Shown piece by piece: positions 12,966-13,095 of a stretch of 13,095 bases of DNA (position 1 is its first letter; every line of letters starts with the position of its first letter). The notes below the pieces were generated by a model. It was not told where the DNA came from and searched no databases. It saw only the letters and a program-made list of their open reading frames with translations. The stretch comes from JANWHZ01 sp035758575 (GTDB lineage: Bacteria > Patescibacteriota > Saccharimonadia > Saccharimonadales > UBA4665): contig DASTXH010000038.1 in assembly GCA_035758575.1 (NCBI GenBank), positions 1 to 13,095 on the forward strand. Reading direction: 5' to 3'. The position numbers and the translations under genes were made by a program.

Positions 12966-13095
12966 CTACGCTGCTGTATTGGCAGGAGCAAACAACCATT
13001 GCCATTGCGTATAATGTTGCTTCAATATCCCCACGATCTCATCAATGTCGTCGGAGTATATGAAGTTTAGGTCGCTGCTGCTGACAAGCGGAATA
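12966..13095 (-). CDS. Partial CDS, unrecognised protein (C-terminal part only)
   Basis: A minus-strand frame enters from the right edge and ends at TAG (12968-12966) after 42 codons. The visible peptide includes IPLVSSSDLNFIYSDDIDE, then IVGILKQHYTQWQWLFAPAN and TAA. It is acidic at first, then hydrophobic and aromatic, without a membrane segment. No motif identifies it. The regular amino-acid use and tandem position with the nitrilase-like gene (82 bp upstream of that start) favour a real gene. Product unknown. Confidence 0.5.
   Translation of the reverse strand, partial: IPLVSSSDLNFIYSDDIDEIVGILKQHYTQWQWLFAPANTAA

Overview
The window looks like a piece of a small-genome bacterial chromosome. 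I lean towards the Candidate Phyla Radiation, most likely a Saccharibacteria (TM7) type. That is an inference from several traits: dense, compact gene packing; many starts without a Shine-Dalgarno sequence; a short zinc-ribbon protein of a type I associate with that group; a membrane-anchored lysozyme-like protein; and single-domain trehalose-6-phosphate enzymes. All stop codons read as standard stops. There are no rRNAs, tRNAs, insertion sequences or CRISPR arrays that I can see.

Left part (1-4893), the unusual region. A partial unrecognised gene runs off the left edge on the minus strand. Divergent from it are two overlapping small membrane-protein genes on the plus strand (273-527 and 481-1098). 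A 38-codon minus-strand ORF lies at 1100-1216. Then comes a plus-strand block with the order LOG - PRT - PRT - LOG: a LOG-family (lysine-decarboxylase-like fold, PGGxGTxxE) nucleotide phosphoribohydrolase homologue (1337-2023), a phosphoribosyltransferase-like gene split by a single-base frameshift (2156-3111), an intact paralogue (3120-4274), and a second LOG-family gene (4261-4893) that overlaps the previous stop. LOG enzymes split a nucleoside monophosphate into base and ribose 5-phosphate, and phosphoribosyltransferases join a base to PRPP. Together they could form a base-exchange, salvage or nucleotide-signal module. This is the best candidate in the window for an undescribed system.

Middle part (4931-8358), all minus strand: an ABC-2 type exporter (ATPase 5731-6621, permease 4931-5734, overlapping ATGA junction), a small zinc-ribbon protein, a membrane-anchored lysozyme/transglycosylase-like protein, and a winged-helix plus Nudix fusion that may be a sugar- or nucleotide-sensing regulator or hydrolase.

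Right part (8476-13095): trehalose-6-phosphate synthase (otsA, minus) is divergent from a HAD phosphatase (plus) that is a good candidate for trehalose-6-phosphate phosphatase. A perfect 10-bp inverted repeat separates the two starts. Then, on the minus strand, come an ATP-grasp ligase-like gene overlapping the phosphatase tail-to-tail, a nitrilase-family amidohydrolase, and the 3' end of another unrecognised gene cut by the right edge.

A recurring feature is that predicted -10 boxes lie about 11-16 bp from the start codon, so several mRNAs may be leaderless or nearly so. Two intergenic regions share a near-identical 32-bp element that could act as a bidirectional promoter.
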